This document shows, piece by piece, positions 27,818 to 35,396 of a stretch of 64,000 nt of DNA. Position 1 is the first letter of the stretch, and each line of letters begins with the position of its first letter. A model generated the notes under the pieces. The model had not been told where the DNA came from. It did not search any database and saw only the letters and a list, made by a program, of their open reading frames with translations. Made by a program: the position numbers and the translations under genes. The DNA is from Prochlorococcus sp. AG-347-E03 (GTDB lineage: Bacteria > Cyanobacteriota > Cyanobacteriia > PCC-6307 > Cyanobiaceae). The stretch covers positions 1 through 64,000 of the forward strand of contig QCBG01000005.1 in NCBI GenBank assembly GCA_003279115.1. Direction: 5' to 3'.

Positions 27818-27902
27818 CGGAGAGGGTGGGATTCGAACCCACGAATAGTTACCTATTAAACGATTTCGAGTCGTTCGCTTTCGACCACTCAGCCACCTCT
27901 CC
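27818..27902 (-). tRNA. tRNA-Ser (anticodon CGA)
   Basis: Reading the minus strand, GGAGAGG pairs with CCTCTCC followed by a G discriminator. A D-arm (GGCTGAGTGG), an anticodon arm AACGA-CTCGAAA-TCGTT with anticodon CGA, a long variable arm typical of serine tRNAs, and the T-arm GTGGGTTCGAATCCCAC are all visible. It decodes UCG. The CCA end is not encoded. Confidence 0.96.
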
Positions 27903-27964
27903 GCATACATATAATTATGAACATAATTGAATATAAAATATGATCTTTTTAATTGTCTTTATTG

Positions 27965-28987
27965 TTAATCCCAACCTGCATCTTTCATCAATTTTATTGC
28001 AATAGAATTATTTACCCCTAAGTCTTCTACAGTTACCTTATCAGGAACAAATTCTCCAAATTCCTTGACTATTGGATTTTGATTAACCTCTTCTAATGGA
28101 TGTTCAAACGTTGGAGCAGCAAGTCCTTTACTTCCCTTTGGAGATGCCAAATATTCAAGTAGCTCAATGGCTTCATTTTTATTTGTGGCATATTTTGCTA
28201 CACCACCAGCACTAATATTTACATGTGCAGGATTAGGAGTAAGGACTGTTGTTTTTTTTGCATATAATGCATCTCTTCTTCCATTTACACCAGCCAACAT
28301 TCTTGCGACATAGTAATGATTTACGATCCCGACACCGCACTTTCTTTTCGAAACTGCTCTTATAATAGAAATATCTCCTGGGAAAAACGGTTGTGATACA
28401 TTTGAAATCATTCCATTAAGCCAATTTTTTGTTGCCTCTTCCCCCTTATTAATTATTTGATTAGCAACCAAAGATTGATTATAGGGACTTTTTCTATTCC
28501 TCAAACATACTTTTCCTTTTAAAGATGGGTCAGCTAAATCACTGTAATCATTAATCTTGCTAACATCTACAACCTTTGGATTCGCGACCATAACTCTAAC
28601 TCTTCTGGTCAATGCGTACCATTCCTTATTAGGATCTTTCAATCCAATAGGGACATCATTTTCCAAAGTGGCTGAATTGATTTGTTGAAGCAATCCAGAT
28701 TTTGCAGCATTTGTAATTCTTGCTGCATCAACAAGCAAAATTAGATCAGCTTGAGAATTTTTTCCCTCTCTCTTTAATCTTTCGATTAAAGAGATACCAG
28801 CAGCTTCAATTAGTCGGACTTTTATACCAGTTTCTTCTGCGAATTTTTTAAAAACACTTCTATCTGTGTTGTAATGTCTCCCTGAATATACTTTGACTTC
28901 TTTTTCAGTAGAATTTACAGGTATATTTAAACCTAGTAAAAAGGCACAACTCAAAGCTGAATAAAATATTTTTTTTAGGTTTTGCAA
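27965..28987 (-). CDS. futA: Iron(III) ABC transporter substrate-binding protein (FutA/IdiA type)
   Basis: Periplasmic ferric-iron-binding protein, 340 residues. A signal peptide is present (SALSCAFLLGLNIPVNS), then KEVKVYSGRHYNTDRSVFKK and ADLILLVDAARITNAAK, matching FutA/IdiA. Tyrosine ligands expected for ferric iron sit in NHYYVARML and other Tyr-rich segments. The permease and ATPase are not next to it, as is common in picocyanobacteria. It is divergent from a PiuC-like dioxygenase across a 102-base gap. Iron-regulated expression is expected from the family, though no clear Fur box was found. Confidence 0.93.
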   Translation of the reverse strand: MQNLKKIFYSALSCAFLLGLNIPVNSTEKEVKVYSGRHYNTDRSVFKKFAEETGIKVRLIEAAGISLIERLKREGKNSQADLILLVDAARITNAAKSGLLQQINSATLENDVPIGLKDPNKEWYALTRRVRVMVANPKVVDVSKINDYSDLADPSLKGKVCLRNRKSPYNQSLVANQIINKGEEATKNWLNGMISNVSQPFFPGDISIIRAVSKRKCGVGIVNHYYVARMLAGVNGRRDALYAKKTTVLTPNPAHVNISAGGVAKYATNKNEAIELLEYLASPKGSKGLAAPTFEHPLEEVNQNPIVKEFGEFVPDKVTVEDLGVNNSIAIKLMKDAGWD

Positions 28988-29089
28988 TTTTTTCGAATAG
29001 TATCTATGGTTACTTTATATATATTAAAAGCACAAGAATCCTAAAAGATATTTTCTATACGCCACCTTGTATCATTTTTTATAATCAGA

Positions 29090-29755
29090 ATGAATTATTT
29101 AACTAACCAGCTTCTCATTCAAGAAGAAATTGAAGCATTAATTAAAAATTTAAAGAAAGAAAATACTCTCTGGGAAGACGGGAAAAAGACAGCGGGAAGC
29201 CATGCCTCAATAGTTAAAAATAATTTGCAATTAAATAGAGAATCGGAGATATCTAAAAAACTATCTCTTTTAATCAAAAAGAAAATTCTTTCTAGTCCTT
29301 TAATAAAAAGCTTTGCCTTACCAAAAATAATTCATGGAATAATGTTTACGAAATCATTAAATAATATGCAATATGGTAGGCATATTGATAATCCATTTAT
29401 GTCATCAGGTCGATCAGATTTATCTTTTACCATTTCTTTAAGTGATAAAAATAAATACGACGGGGGAGAGCTCATTATTGAAGAGATGAATTCAGAAAAA
29501 AAATTCAAATTAGATGCTGGTGAAATAATTATTTATCCAAGTACTTACTTACATTCAGTCAAAAAGATTAAAAATGGAGAAAGAATAGTATGCGTAGGAT
29601 GGATTGAAAGTTATGTAAAATCAATTGAAGAAAGAGAATATTTATTTGATCTTGATGCAGGTGCTAAAGGATTGCTAGCTAAAAATGGAAGGTCAGACGA
29701 ATTGGATCTTATTTTCAAGTCTTACTCGAATCTTCTTAGGCTACTTGGTAGTTAA
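29090..29755 (+). CDS. PKHD-type Fe(II)/2-oxoglutarate-dependent dioxygenase (PiuC-like)
   Basis: A 221-residue 2-oxoglutarate/iron dioxygenase of the PKHD (PiuC/YbiX) type. The facial triad is visible: His and Asp in GRHIDNPFM and His in YPSTYLHSVKKI, with an Arg shortly after (GERIVCVGW) for 2-oxoglutarate. The family N-terminus (WEDGKKTAGSHASIVKNNLQL) is clear. In other bacteria such genes are linked with iron uptake, which suits the divergent futA. The physiological substrate is unknown. Confidence 0.9.
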   Translation: MNYLTNQLLIQEEIEALIKNLKKENTLWEDGKKTAGSHASIVKNNLQLNRESEISKKLSLLIKKKILSSPLIKSFALPKIIHGIMFTKSLNNMQYGRHIDNPFMSSGRSDLSFTISLSDKNKYDGGELIIEEMNSEKKFKLDAGEIIIYPSTYLHSVKKIKNGERIVCVGWIESYVKSIEEREYLFDLDAGAKGLLAKNGRSDELDLIFKSYSNLLRLLGS

Positions 29756-29827
29756 AGAATCATTTTATACACTCAATAGAAAATTGTTTAAAAAATATTT
29801 AAAATAAATTTGAATTTAAAATTTGAA

Positions 29828-30055
29828 ATGCCAAAAAAAAGTTCGATAGCATTATTCATTGCTGCTACTAGCGCATTATCGATATCATCTTCAGTTAATA
29901 GTGGGGAGAATGACATGGGTGGTCTTAAAGAATGGAATACAGACATGGACATTAATGCAGATTTCATACTAGATGACAAAGCTCAAGAGATTGCAGATAA
30001 GGCAAAAAAATCAGATGTTTGCATACCCATTGGGGAAGGAGAAAATTGTTGGTAA
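29828..30055 (+). CDS. Small secreted protein of unknown function
   Basis: The ORF track starts at 29810, but ATG 29828 gives a better start: MPKKSSIALFIAATSALSIS is a typical signal peptide. The mature part is about 50 residues, acidic, and ends with two cysteines (SDVCIPIGEGENCW) that could form a disulfide. No family is recognised. It lies between the dioxygenase and the convergent porin, and shares a bidirectional terminator with the latter. Export to periplasm is inferred. Confidence 0.65.
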   Translation: MPKKSSIALFIAATSALSISSSVNSGENDMGGLKEWNTDMDINADFILDDKAQEIADKAKKSDVCIPIGEGENCW

Positions 30056-30072
30056 GTTAAAAAAAAATATAT

Positions 30073-30104
30073 ATAAAAAAAACACCCGTTAGGGTGTTTT
30101 TTAG
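30073..30104. terminator. Bidirectional terminator between convergent genes
   Basis: AACACCC and GGGTGTT form a perfect stem around GTTA, extended by A and T runs on each side. It sits between the small secreted protein and the porin, so it can end transcription from both. Confidence 0.9.
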
Positions 30105-30134
30105 TTTTTCTTAAGTTTTTACTTAGAAGCGATC

Positions 30135-31442
30135 CTAGAACTTTAAGGTTGTTGTTACAACTGTTCCAAAAGTATCATCATCTTGTTGGAAGGAATCACG
30201 ACCTCCGAAGACTGCAGGAGTAATTGTCATATAATCATTGTATTTAAATGAATAATATGCTTCCCACAAAAGTGGGTCATCAACTTCGCCAGTGTCTCCT
30301 CCGCCAGCAACAGAAGTAGCCTTTAGTGGTTGAGAAAGTGCAATTCCAATCCTGTCATCTGCACTCATAATATCCTTCCAAGTTAAACCAATCATCCAGC
30401 TTGCTGCCTCATCAACAGCTCCATTAGCTGCATCATCCCAAACCTTTAAATCGTATCCTACAGAAATTTCAGGAACTGCAGTACCTGACTCTTCAGGCAT
30501 CCAATATGCTCTTGCAGCATATCCCATCGAATCTGCAGCGGTATTCTCACCTAATGCTGTTGCATTATATAACTGAGATGTCCATTCCTGAGCATTTGAA
30601 AGAGTTAAAGATAAGTGATACCTTGGCTGGGTATATGCAAATTGAGTATCCCATTTGCTAACTGAATCGTTTTGGAAAAACCCGGTACTGTCAGCATTTT
30701 TATCAACTATGTTTGAGGCTATAGCAAAACCGTTGTCAGCTTCATATTTGAAACCAAATCCAACGTCAGTACTAGCTCCAAAATTACTATTTCCGCCTAA
30801 TTTAAAGGCTTTTAAGGCACCCGGCTTATAAATAGATGGAGTCACGTACATGTAGTAGTTCTCAATCATAGGACCTACGAAAGCAGTGATACTTTCACCT
30901 ATAGGGAATGTATACCAGATCTTATCGATATTCATCGCATGATCAGTGTCTTTAGTAGAGATATGATAACCAGCAGGCTTAGATGACCAAGCATCACCAT
31001 TATTTCCGCCTTTTAAACGAACATAGAGGTTATCATCACCTGTAAAACTTGTATTCAAGTTCATCGTATAGGTATAACCTGTCTGAACTCCATCGGTAGG
31101 TTCATCTGCAAGAGAACCATCCTCATCATCATCAATATCATTGATGCCATCTATGCCACCAACCCAGAAGATCGCTTTACCATCCATCGATGTTGTGGTA
31201 GAAAAAGATCCAGCTTCAAATTCACTTTGATTTGGCTGAAGGCCATCAAGTTCATCAATTTTAGACTGAAGTTCTTTTACAATAGACTTAAGGTTCTCAA
31301 TATCTTCGACTTGGTTGTTAGTAAAAGAACTACTATCAAGAGTCGAAGGATTTAATTTCATTACATCGGAAGCCTGAACAGCAATGGGAGCTAATAAGCT
31401 CACAGATGCTCCTGCTACCAACATTTTTTGGAAGAGTTTCAT
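30135..31442 (-). CDS. Outer-membrane porin of marine picocyanobacteria
   Basis: A 435-residue predicted beta-barrel. A signal peptide (MLVAGASVSLLAPIAVQAS) is followed by a short coiled coil (QVEDIENLKSIVKELQSKID) and a long glycine/aromatic-rich region with alternating strands, ending in TTTLKF with the terminal Phe typical of outer-membrane proteins. It resembles the C-terminal barrel of cyanobacterial Som porins, but no SLH domain is seen before the coiled coil, which would need another way to hold the wall. An acidic segment (IDDDEDGSLADEP) looks like an extracellular loop. Substrate unknown; position between iron genes suggests nutrient uptake. Confidence 0.85.
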   Translation of the reverse strand: MKLFQKMLVAGASVSLLAPIAVQASDVMKLNPSTLDSSSFTNNQVEDIENLKSIVKELQSKIDELDGLQPNQSEFEAGSFSTTTSMDGKAIFWVGGIDGINDIDDDEDGSLADEPTDGVQTGYTYTMNLNTSFTGDDNLYVRLKGGNNGDAWSSKPAGYHISTKDTDHAMNIDKIWYTFPIGESITAFVGPMIENYYMYVTPSIYKPGALKAFKLGGNSNFGASTDVGFGFKYEADNGFAIASNIVDKNADSTGFFQNDSVSKWDTQFAYTQPRYHLSLTLSNAQEWTSQLYNATALGENTAADSMGYAARAYWMPEESGTAVPEISVGYDLKVWDDAANGAVDEAASWMIGLTWKDIMSADDRIGIALSQPLKATSVAGGGDTGEVDDPLLWEAYYSFKYNDYMTITPAVFGGRDSFQQDDDTFGTVVTTTLKF

Positions 31443-31462
31443 TTTGCCTCACACGGATATTG

Positions 31463-31476
31463 CCCTTTAAAAAGGG
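31463..31476 (-). promoter_or_regulatory. Short hairpin in porin leader
   Basis: CCCTTT and AAAGGG form a perfect 6-base inverted repeat with a 2-base spacer, about 20 bases before the porin ATG on the minus strand. A GTGAGG ribosome-site-like sequence lies between it and the start. It may affect mRNA stability or translation; a binding site is also possible. Confidence 0.3.
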
Positions 31477-31578
31477 TGCATTCTTACTGTATCGAGAGCT
31501 ACAAAAAAGCAAAGAATTAAAAGTTCCAAGTCGCTGTAACTTTTTATACAATTAATTCTTCCTAGTAGGTTATCCAGA

Positions 31579-32451
31579 TTATTTTTTTATTAATGGGTAC
31601 TTAAGAAATTCTCTTTCCTCTATCCATGATGATGCAACTTCTCTAGCTAATTTTCTAATCTTTTCAATATATTGGGCACGATCTGTAACTGAAATAACTC
31701 CCCTCGCATCGAGTAGATTAAAAGTATGACTACATTTCAGAACAAAATCAAGCGCAGGATAAGTTAATTTCTTTTCTATTAAAGAATTTGCCTCATCTTG
31801 GTAAATTTCAAATAATTTCCGTAAATTATCAGGACTAGATTGAGTAAAGTTATATTCGCATTGGTTTTTTTCGAATTGAAGCCAAATATCACTATATTTC
31901 AAATTTTTATTCCAGTTTAAGTCCCAAATACTTTCCTTATCCTGCAAAAACATTGCAATTCTCTCTAATCCATATGTGATTTCAATTGGGATTGGATTAC
32001 AATCTAACCCCCCACATTGTTGGAAATATGTAAATTGAGTAACTTCCATTCCATCCAACCAAACTTCCCAACCTACTCCCCAAGCACCAAGTGTTGGTGA
32101 CTCCCAATTATCCTCTACAAATCTAATATCATGATCTTTAGGATTAATTCCAAGAGACTCTAAAGATGTTAAATATTTTTCTTGAATTCCATCTGGTGAA
32201 GGTTTAATTATTACTTGATATTGAAAGTAATGTTGAGCCCTATTAGGATTATCGCCAAACCGCCCATCAGTAGGTCTCCTACACGGCTCGGCATAAGCAA
32301 CCGACCAAGGTTCCGGTCCAATAGCCCTCAAAAAAGTATGAGGATTCATTGTGCCTGCACCCTTTTCAGTATCGTAAGGCTGCATAATCAAACACCCTTC
32401 TTTGGACCAAAAATTATTTAAATTTTGGATTATATCCTGAAAAAACATCAA
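31579..32451 (-). CDS. glyQ: Glycine--tRNA ligase alpha subunit
   Basis: Alpha subunit of the heterotetrameric glycyl-tRNA synthetase, which holds the aminoacylation site. The family sequence is clear ([50 protein letters not shown]). Length 290 is normal. Two adjacent ATGs (32451 and 32448) could each start it. The beta subunit gene is not in this window, so the two subunits are encoded apart, as commonly seen in cyanobacteria. Confidence 0.96.
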   Translation of the reverse strand: MMFFQDIIQNLNNFWSKEGCLIMQPYDTEKGAGTMNPHTFLRAIGPEPWSVAYAEPCRRPTDGRFGDNPNRAQHYFQYQVIIKPSPDGIQEKYLTSLESLGINPKDHDIRFVEDNWESPTLGAWGVGWEVWLDGMEVTQFTYFQQCGGLDCNPIPIEITYGLERIAMFLQDKESIWDLNWNKNLKYSDIWLQFEKNQCEYNFTQSSPDNLRKLFEIYQDEANSLIEKKLTYPALDFVLKCSHTFNLLDARGVISVTDRAQYIEKIRKLAREVASSWIEEREFLKYPLIKK

Positions 32452-32470
32452 ATATAAAAAAGTGAGGGAT

Positions 32471-32565
32471 TTAGATCAATGCCATTACATATAATAACAA
32501 AGCTAAAAACAAAAAATTTTTCCACTCTATGTTCTGAAAAGTATTATCTGATAAAAAGTCATCAT
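32471..32565 (-). pseudogene. Possible frameshifted small membrane-protein ORF
   Basis: Upstream of glyQ on the minus strand, one frame encodes SDNTFQNIEWKNFLFLALLL then YVMALI and a stop, a convincing single membrane helix. The frame has no usable start. A double ATG lies just upstream in another frame, and one extra T in the TTTTT run would join them (MMTFLSDNTF). This could be a frameshifted small gene, a homopolymer sequencing error or a chance match. Confidence 0.35.
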
Positions 32566-32604
32566 TAAATTAAATCGGGGATAAAGACATAATTTATAAA
32601 TCAA

Positions 32605-32994
32605 TTAATTATGAAAAAAATCTAGTGGTAATGGTCCAACAGTACTAGATTCTTTAGATTCATGGTCATACTGACAAGTTAATAAAATACCTTCACCGAG
32701 ACCATTTTCAGATCTAATAAAAACATTACCAGTTTTTTGATTACCTTTTAAAAAAACACTTCCATCGGCATGAAGGGAGTTTAGATTCACAAATTTAATG
32801 GAGGAATATTTTTTAGTAATTGATTGTAATGCTTCAATAGCTTTAGTATCACCAGGTGCCATTATTCCTATTGTTATCCAATCAGCATTAAAAATATTAG
32901 TTTCTAGTTCTTCTAATAGTTTTTGTATTTGAACTTTACTTAAAATAGGAGCAGTTCTAAGACTGTTTAAATCGGCTAACTTATTTATCTCCAT
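32605..32994 (-). CDS. DUF1824 family protein
   Basis: A 129-residue cyanobacterial protein with the DUF1824 pattern: an N-terminal helix (LNSLRTAPILSKVQIQKLL), then DWITIGIMAPGDTKAIEALQ and a C-terminal EGILLTCQYDHE. No signal or membrane segments are present. The function is unknown. It precedes glyQ on the same strand but is separated from it by more than 150 bases, so it is likely its own unit or follows the MIF-like gene 26 bases upstream. Confidence 0.82.
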   Translation of the reverse strand: MEINKLADLNSLRTAPILSKVQIQKLLEELETNIFNADWITIGIMAPGDTKAIEALQSITKKYSSIKFVNLNSLHADGSVFLKGNQKTGNVFIRSENGLGEGILLTCQYDHESKESSTVGPLPLDFFHN

Positions 32995-33020
32995 TTAATT
33001 AATACCTAAAATTATAATTA

Positions 33021-33353
33021 TTAACCAAATGTTCTTCCATTCCAAGCCCACATTGAAGCAGGCACATCCTCGAAAGAAATATAAATCTTATCTATTGGGA
33101 TTCCAATTTTCTCATAAACAAAATTAGATATTGCCTTTGCCATTTCTGAAGGATTTAAAGATCCTATAGACTTAATCTCTAAAAAGCAACAAGGGCTTTC
33201 ATCATCGAAATACATTTCAGAATTATCATCTAATTTAGCCATAACAAATCTTTTTGATTTATTTGTTAAAGAAGAAACTAATATTGAGATTTCTTCAAGT
33301 AATTTTTTCTTATCCTCTATTTTTGCTGATGTAGAAACATTAATGTAAGGCAT
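33021..33353 (-). CDS. MIF/tautomerase-like protein
   Basis: A 110-residue member of the macrophage migration inhibitory factor/tautomerase superfamily. After Met removal the N-terminal Pro (MPYINVSTSAKI) would be the catalytic base. The middle (CCFLEIKSIGSLNPSEMAKA) and the ending (IYISFEDVPASMWAWNGRTFG) match the MIF type, where Asn near the end helps substrate binding. The biological substrate in cyanobacteria is not known. It is followed by DUF1824 and preceded by a small basic ORF, all on the minus strand. Confidence 0.9.
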   Translation of the reverse strand: MPYINVSTSAKIEDKKKLLEEISILVSSLTNKSKRFVMAKLDDNSEMYFDDESPCCFLEIKSIGSLNPSEMAKAISNFVYEKIGIPIDKIYISFEDVPASMWAWNGRTFG

Positions 33354-33355
33354 AT

Positions 33356-33526
33356 TTATGCAGCTAAATTATCTTTTTGAAAATTATTTTGTAGAGTAAA
33401 AGTCTTATTTTTTGTAGCTTTTCTTGATGAAAGATATGCCATATCATATTCACTTATTCCGTTTTTATATGGATTGAAAAGAGCATTTTTGGATCTACTT
33501 TTTTTGCTCCTTTTGAATTCAATCAT
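33356..33526 (-). CDS. Small basic protein, 56 residues, unknown
   Basis: Not in the ORF track because of length. The minus strand gives MIEFKRSKKSRSKNALFNPY, then KNGISEYDMAYLSSRKATKN and ends NFQKDNLAA. It is highly basic at both ends with a central DMAYLSSRKA segment. Its stop falls two bases before the start codon of the MIF-like gene, so the two would be co-transcribed. The ATG start, tight fit to the neighbour and balanced composition support a real gene. No family is recognised. Confidence 0.6.
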   Translation of the reverse strand: MIEFKRSKKSRSKNALFNPYKNGISEYDMAYLSSRKATKNKTFTLQNNFQKDNLAA

Positions 33527-33671
33527 TTTTAACTAAATTATTAATTTATAATTTAACTTTTTTTGAATAGATGTCTAGGTTTTTTTAAAATCTTTAATTA
33601 ATTAAATGCAAAATTCATTTCAACAACACAATATTAATATCTATTCACTAGATTTAGAGGAGAGCTAACTA

Positions 33672-34319
33672 ATTATCGTTTTGGAAGTTTTAAATAATTA
33701 TCAAAGAAAAAAACTTGACGAGAGCAATGATGAAGAATTTTATTCCGAACCAAAATTTGTTTATCATTTAGATTCAAATTTCAGGCATTACCTTTCAAAT
33801 ATTTATAAAAAAGAAATTTCACATTATTCGACTGTCCTCGATTTAATGTCCAGTTGGGATAGTTATTTACCTAAAGAGAAAAAATACAAAAAAGTTATTG
33901 GCCATGGATTAAATAAACAAGAACTTGAGAAGAACAAAATTTTTGATACTTATTGGATCCAAAATTTCAATTTAAATCAAGAAATTCCCCTAGATAATGA
34001 AAGTATTGATTATTGTTTAATGGTCGCAGCCTGGCAATATTTACAATATCCAGAAAATTTAACTAGAGAAATTGCAAGAATTTTGAGTAGTCAGGGCAAG
34101 TTCATAATAGCTTTTTCAAATAGAGCATTTTGGCATAAAGCTCCTAATATATGGACTACCTCTACTGAGGAAGAAAGAGTCAAATATGTAAGAAAAGTAT
34201 TAATCACAAACGGGTTTTATGAACCAAAAATTATTAAAAAGTTCAATGAGTCCTCCCTTAGTTTTTTGAATTTTTTAAATAAAGACCCATTTTATTGTTT
34301 AATTGCGACTAAAGATTAA
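33672..34319 (+). CDS. SAM-dependent methyltransferase-like protein, possible ATT start
   Basis: A class I methyltransferase-like fold: STVLDLMSSWDSYLPKEK resembles motif I, LDNESIDYCLMVAAWQYLQY motif IV, and REIARILSSQGKFIIAFSNR motif post-I/VI. The glycine-rich loop is degenerate, so the activity is uncertain. The ORF track uses TTG 33681, which is 18 bases from the strong GAGGAG at 33657-33662. ATT at 33672 is 9 bases from it and in frame, so I place the start there (215 residues). It is a lone plus-strand gene; its substrate is unknown. Confidence 0.7.
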   Translation: MIVLEVLNNYQRKKLDESNDEEFYSEPKFVYHLDSNFRHYLSNIYKKEISHYSTVLDLMSSWDSYLPKEKKYKKVIGHGLNKQELEKNKIFDTYWIQNFNLNQEIPLDNESIDYCLMVAAWQYLQYPENLTREIARILSSQGKFIIAFSNRAFWHKAPNIWTTSTEEERVKYVRKVLITNGFYEPKIIKKFNESSLSFLNFLNKDPFYCLIATKD

Positions 34320-34344
34320 ATAATACCAATACCAAATTTCAGAC

Positions 34345-34372
34345 ATGGCTATTAACAAAAATCTATAGCCAT
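34345..34372. repeat. Perfect 8-base inverted repeat
   Basis: ATGGCTAT and ATAGCCAT are separated by 12 bases, in the 96-base gap between the methyltransferase-like gene and the 81-residue gene. No T-run follows directly, so it is not a classic terminator. It could be an operator or RNA hairpin. Confidence 0.4.
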
Positions 34373-34415
34373 ACTTTCAAATTTTTACTAATATTGGATA
34401 GCTAAAATTAATAAT

Positions 34416-34661
34416 ATGGGCTCCAAAAGAGAAAAATATCCTGAAAAATGCCCTTGGGATCTTGGACCTAATCAACATTTATCAAAAGAAGAAAACTGGA
34501 CTTTAAGATTAGGGGAGGCAAACGTATGTTTTAGCAAGAATAAACTAGATAATAATTATTTTCATGTAATTAGTAATGAAAATGAAGAACAAATCTTAGC
34601 CTTTAGAGCAAGGCTTCTTTATCAAAAACTACTTGATAAAGGTTTTAGATTGGTTGAATAA
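34416..34661 (+). CDS. Conserved cyanobacterial hypothetical protein, 81 residues
   Basis: A small soluble protein starting MGSKREKYPEKCPWDLGPNQ and ending RARLLYQKLLDKGFRLVE. The mixed beta-rich middle (WTLRLGEANVCFSKNKL) and C-terminal helix suggest a compact fold. I do not recognise a named family. The ATG start and composition support a real gene. It converges closely (6 bases) with the DUF3386 gene. Confidence 0.65.
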   Translation: MGSKREKYPEKCPWDLGPNQHLSKEENWTLRLGEANVCFSKNKLDNNYFHVISNENEEQILAFRARLLYQKLLDKGFRLVE

Positions 34662-34667
34662 AAAAGC

Positions 34668-35321
34668 TTACTTCAATAAACTTAAATCCTCGAAAACGAA
34701 CATTTGTTTTTCTTCTTCTTGATTTTTGTTTAAGTATTTTATTGTCCTCGAATTTAAGATCCAATAATCCTCTTCACCTATATTTATAAATTCATCCGAG
34801 TATTCTAATTTTTGCGAATTAGCCTTGAGTGTGTCGGGATCAATTTGTTGACTACTGTATTTTTTACTAAGGGAACCTATTCCTGTATGTAAGAATTCTT
34901 CAACAAAAATCTCAATGATTGTTCCGTGTATTTTTCTATAGACCATATTAATGCAGTCATTTTTAACCCTGTATTTATCACCTTGATTCTTCCCTGAAAC
35001 ACTCATTTCAATTCCACTCTCTGAATTCTTGAGTAAATTAAAGTTATTTTCTGAATGAACAGTTTTAAATTCTCTCTTTACCCTATGTATACAGACTTCA
35101 AATAATTGAGAGGAGATACTTTTAACAATTTTCTCATCCTCTATTTTTTTAATATTTGGTTTAAAGTCTTTACCTAATAAGAATTCACCTTCATGAATAT
35201 TATTATTAACCAAAAAAATACATTTACCTTTGTAACCATTAAATTCATTCTTCCAAGTATACCTATTTTCATAAGCCTTCCGAAAAATCTCCTTACAATT
35301 AATTTCTCTTAAATTCTCCAT
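34668..35321 (-). CDS. DUF3386-like protein
   Basis: A 217-residue protein whose start (CKEIFRKAYENRYTWKNEFN, then GYKGKC) matches the DUF3386 pattern found across cyanobacteria. The rest has alternating strands with no signal peptide or membrane helix (EGEFLLGKDFKP, TIIEIFVEEFLHTGIGSLSKKY). The function is unknown. It lies downstream of pcb in the same direction but is separated from it by a terminator, so it should have its own promoter. Confidence 0.7.
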   Translation of the reverse strand: MENLREINCKEIFRKAYENRYTWKNEFNGYKGKCIFLVNNNIHEGEFLLGKDFKPNIKKIEDEKIVKSISSQLFEVCIHRVKREFKTVHSENNFNLLKNSESGIEMSVSGKNQGDKYRVKNDCINMVYRKIHGTIIEIFVEEFLHTGIGSLSKKYSSQQIDPDTLKANSQKLEYSDEFINIGEEDYWILNSRTIKYLNKNQEEEKQMFVFEDLSLLK

Positions 35322-35350
35322 TTATTTATTGAATATATTGAGTAGTCTAC

Positions 35351-35385
35351 AAAAAAAAACCTCCCTGTTAAGGGAGAGTTTTTTT
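35351..35385 (-). terminator. Rho-independent terminator after pcb
   Basis: CTCCCT and AGGGAG form a 6-base stem around GTTA; on the minus strand a run of nine T follows. It lies 12 bases after the pcb stop and before the DUF3386 start. The A and T runs on both sides allow bidirectional action. Confidence 0.88.
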
Positions 35386-35396
35386 ATTAGTTTGAA

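Noticed and set aside
28988-29089. Possible Fur box between futA and the PiuC-like gene (TATCATTTTTTATAATCA)
   Set aside because: Match to the Fur consensus is weak and the region is AT-rich, so I could not separate it from background.
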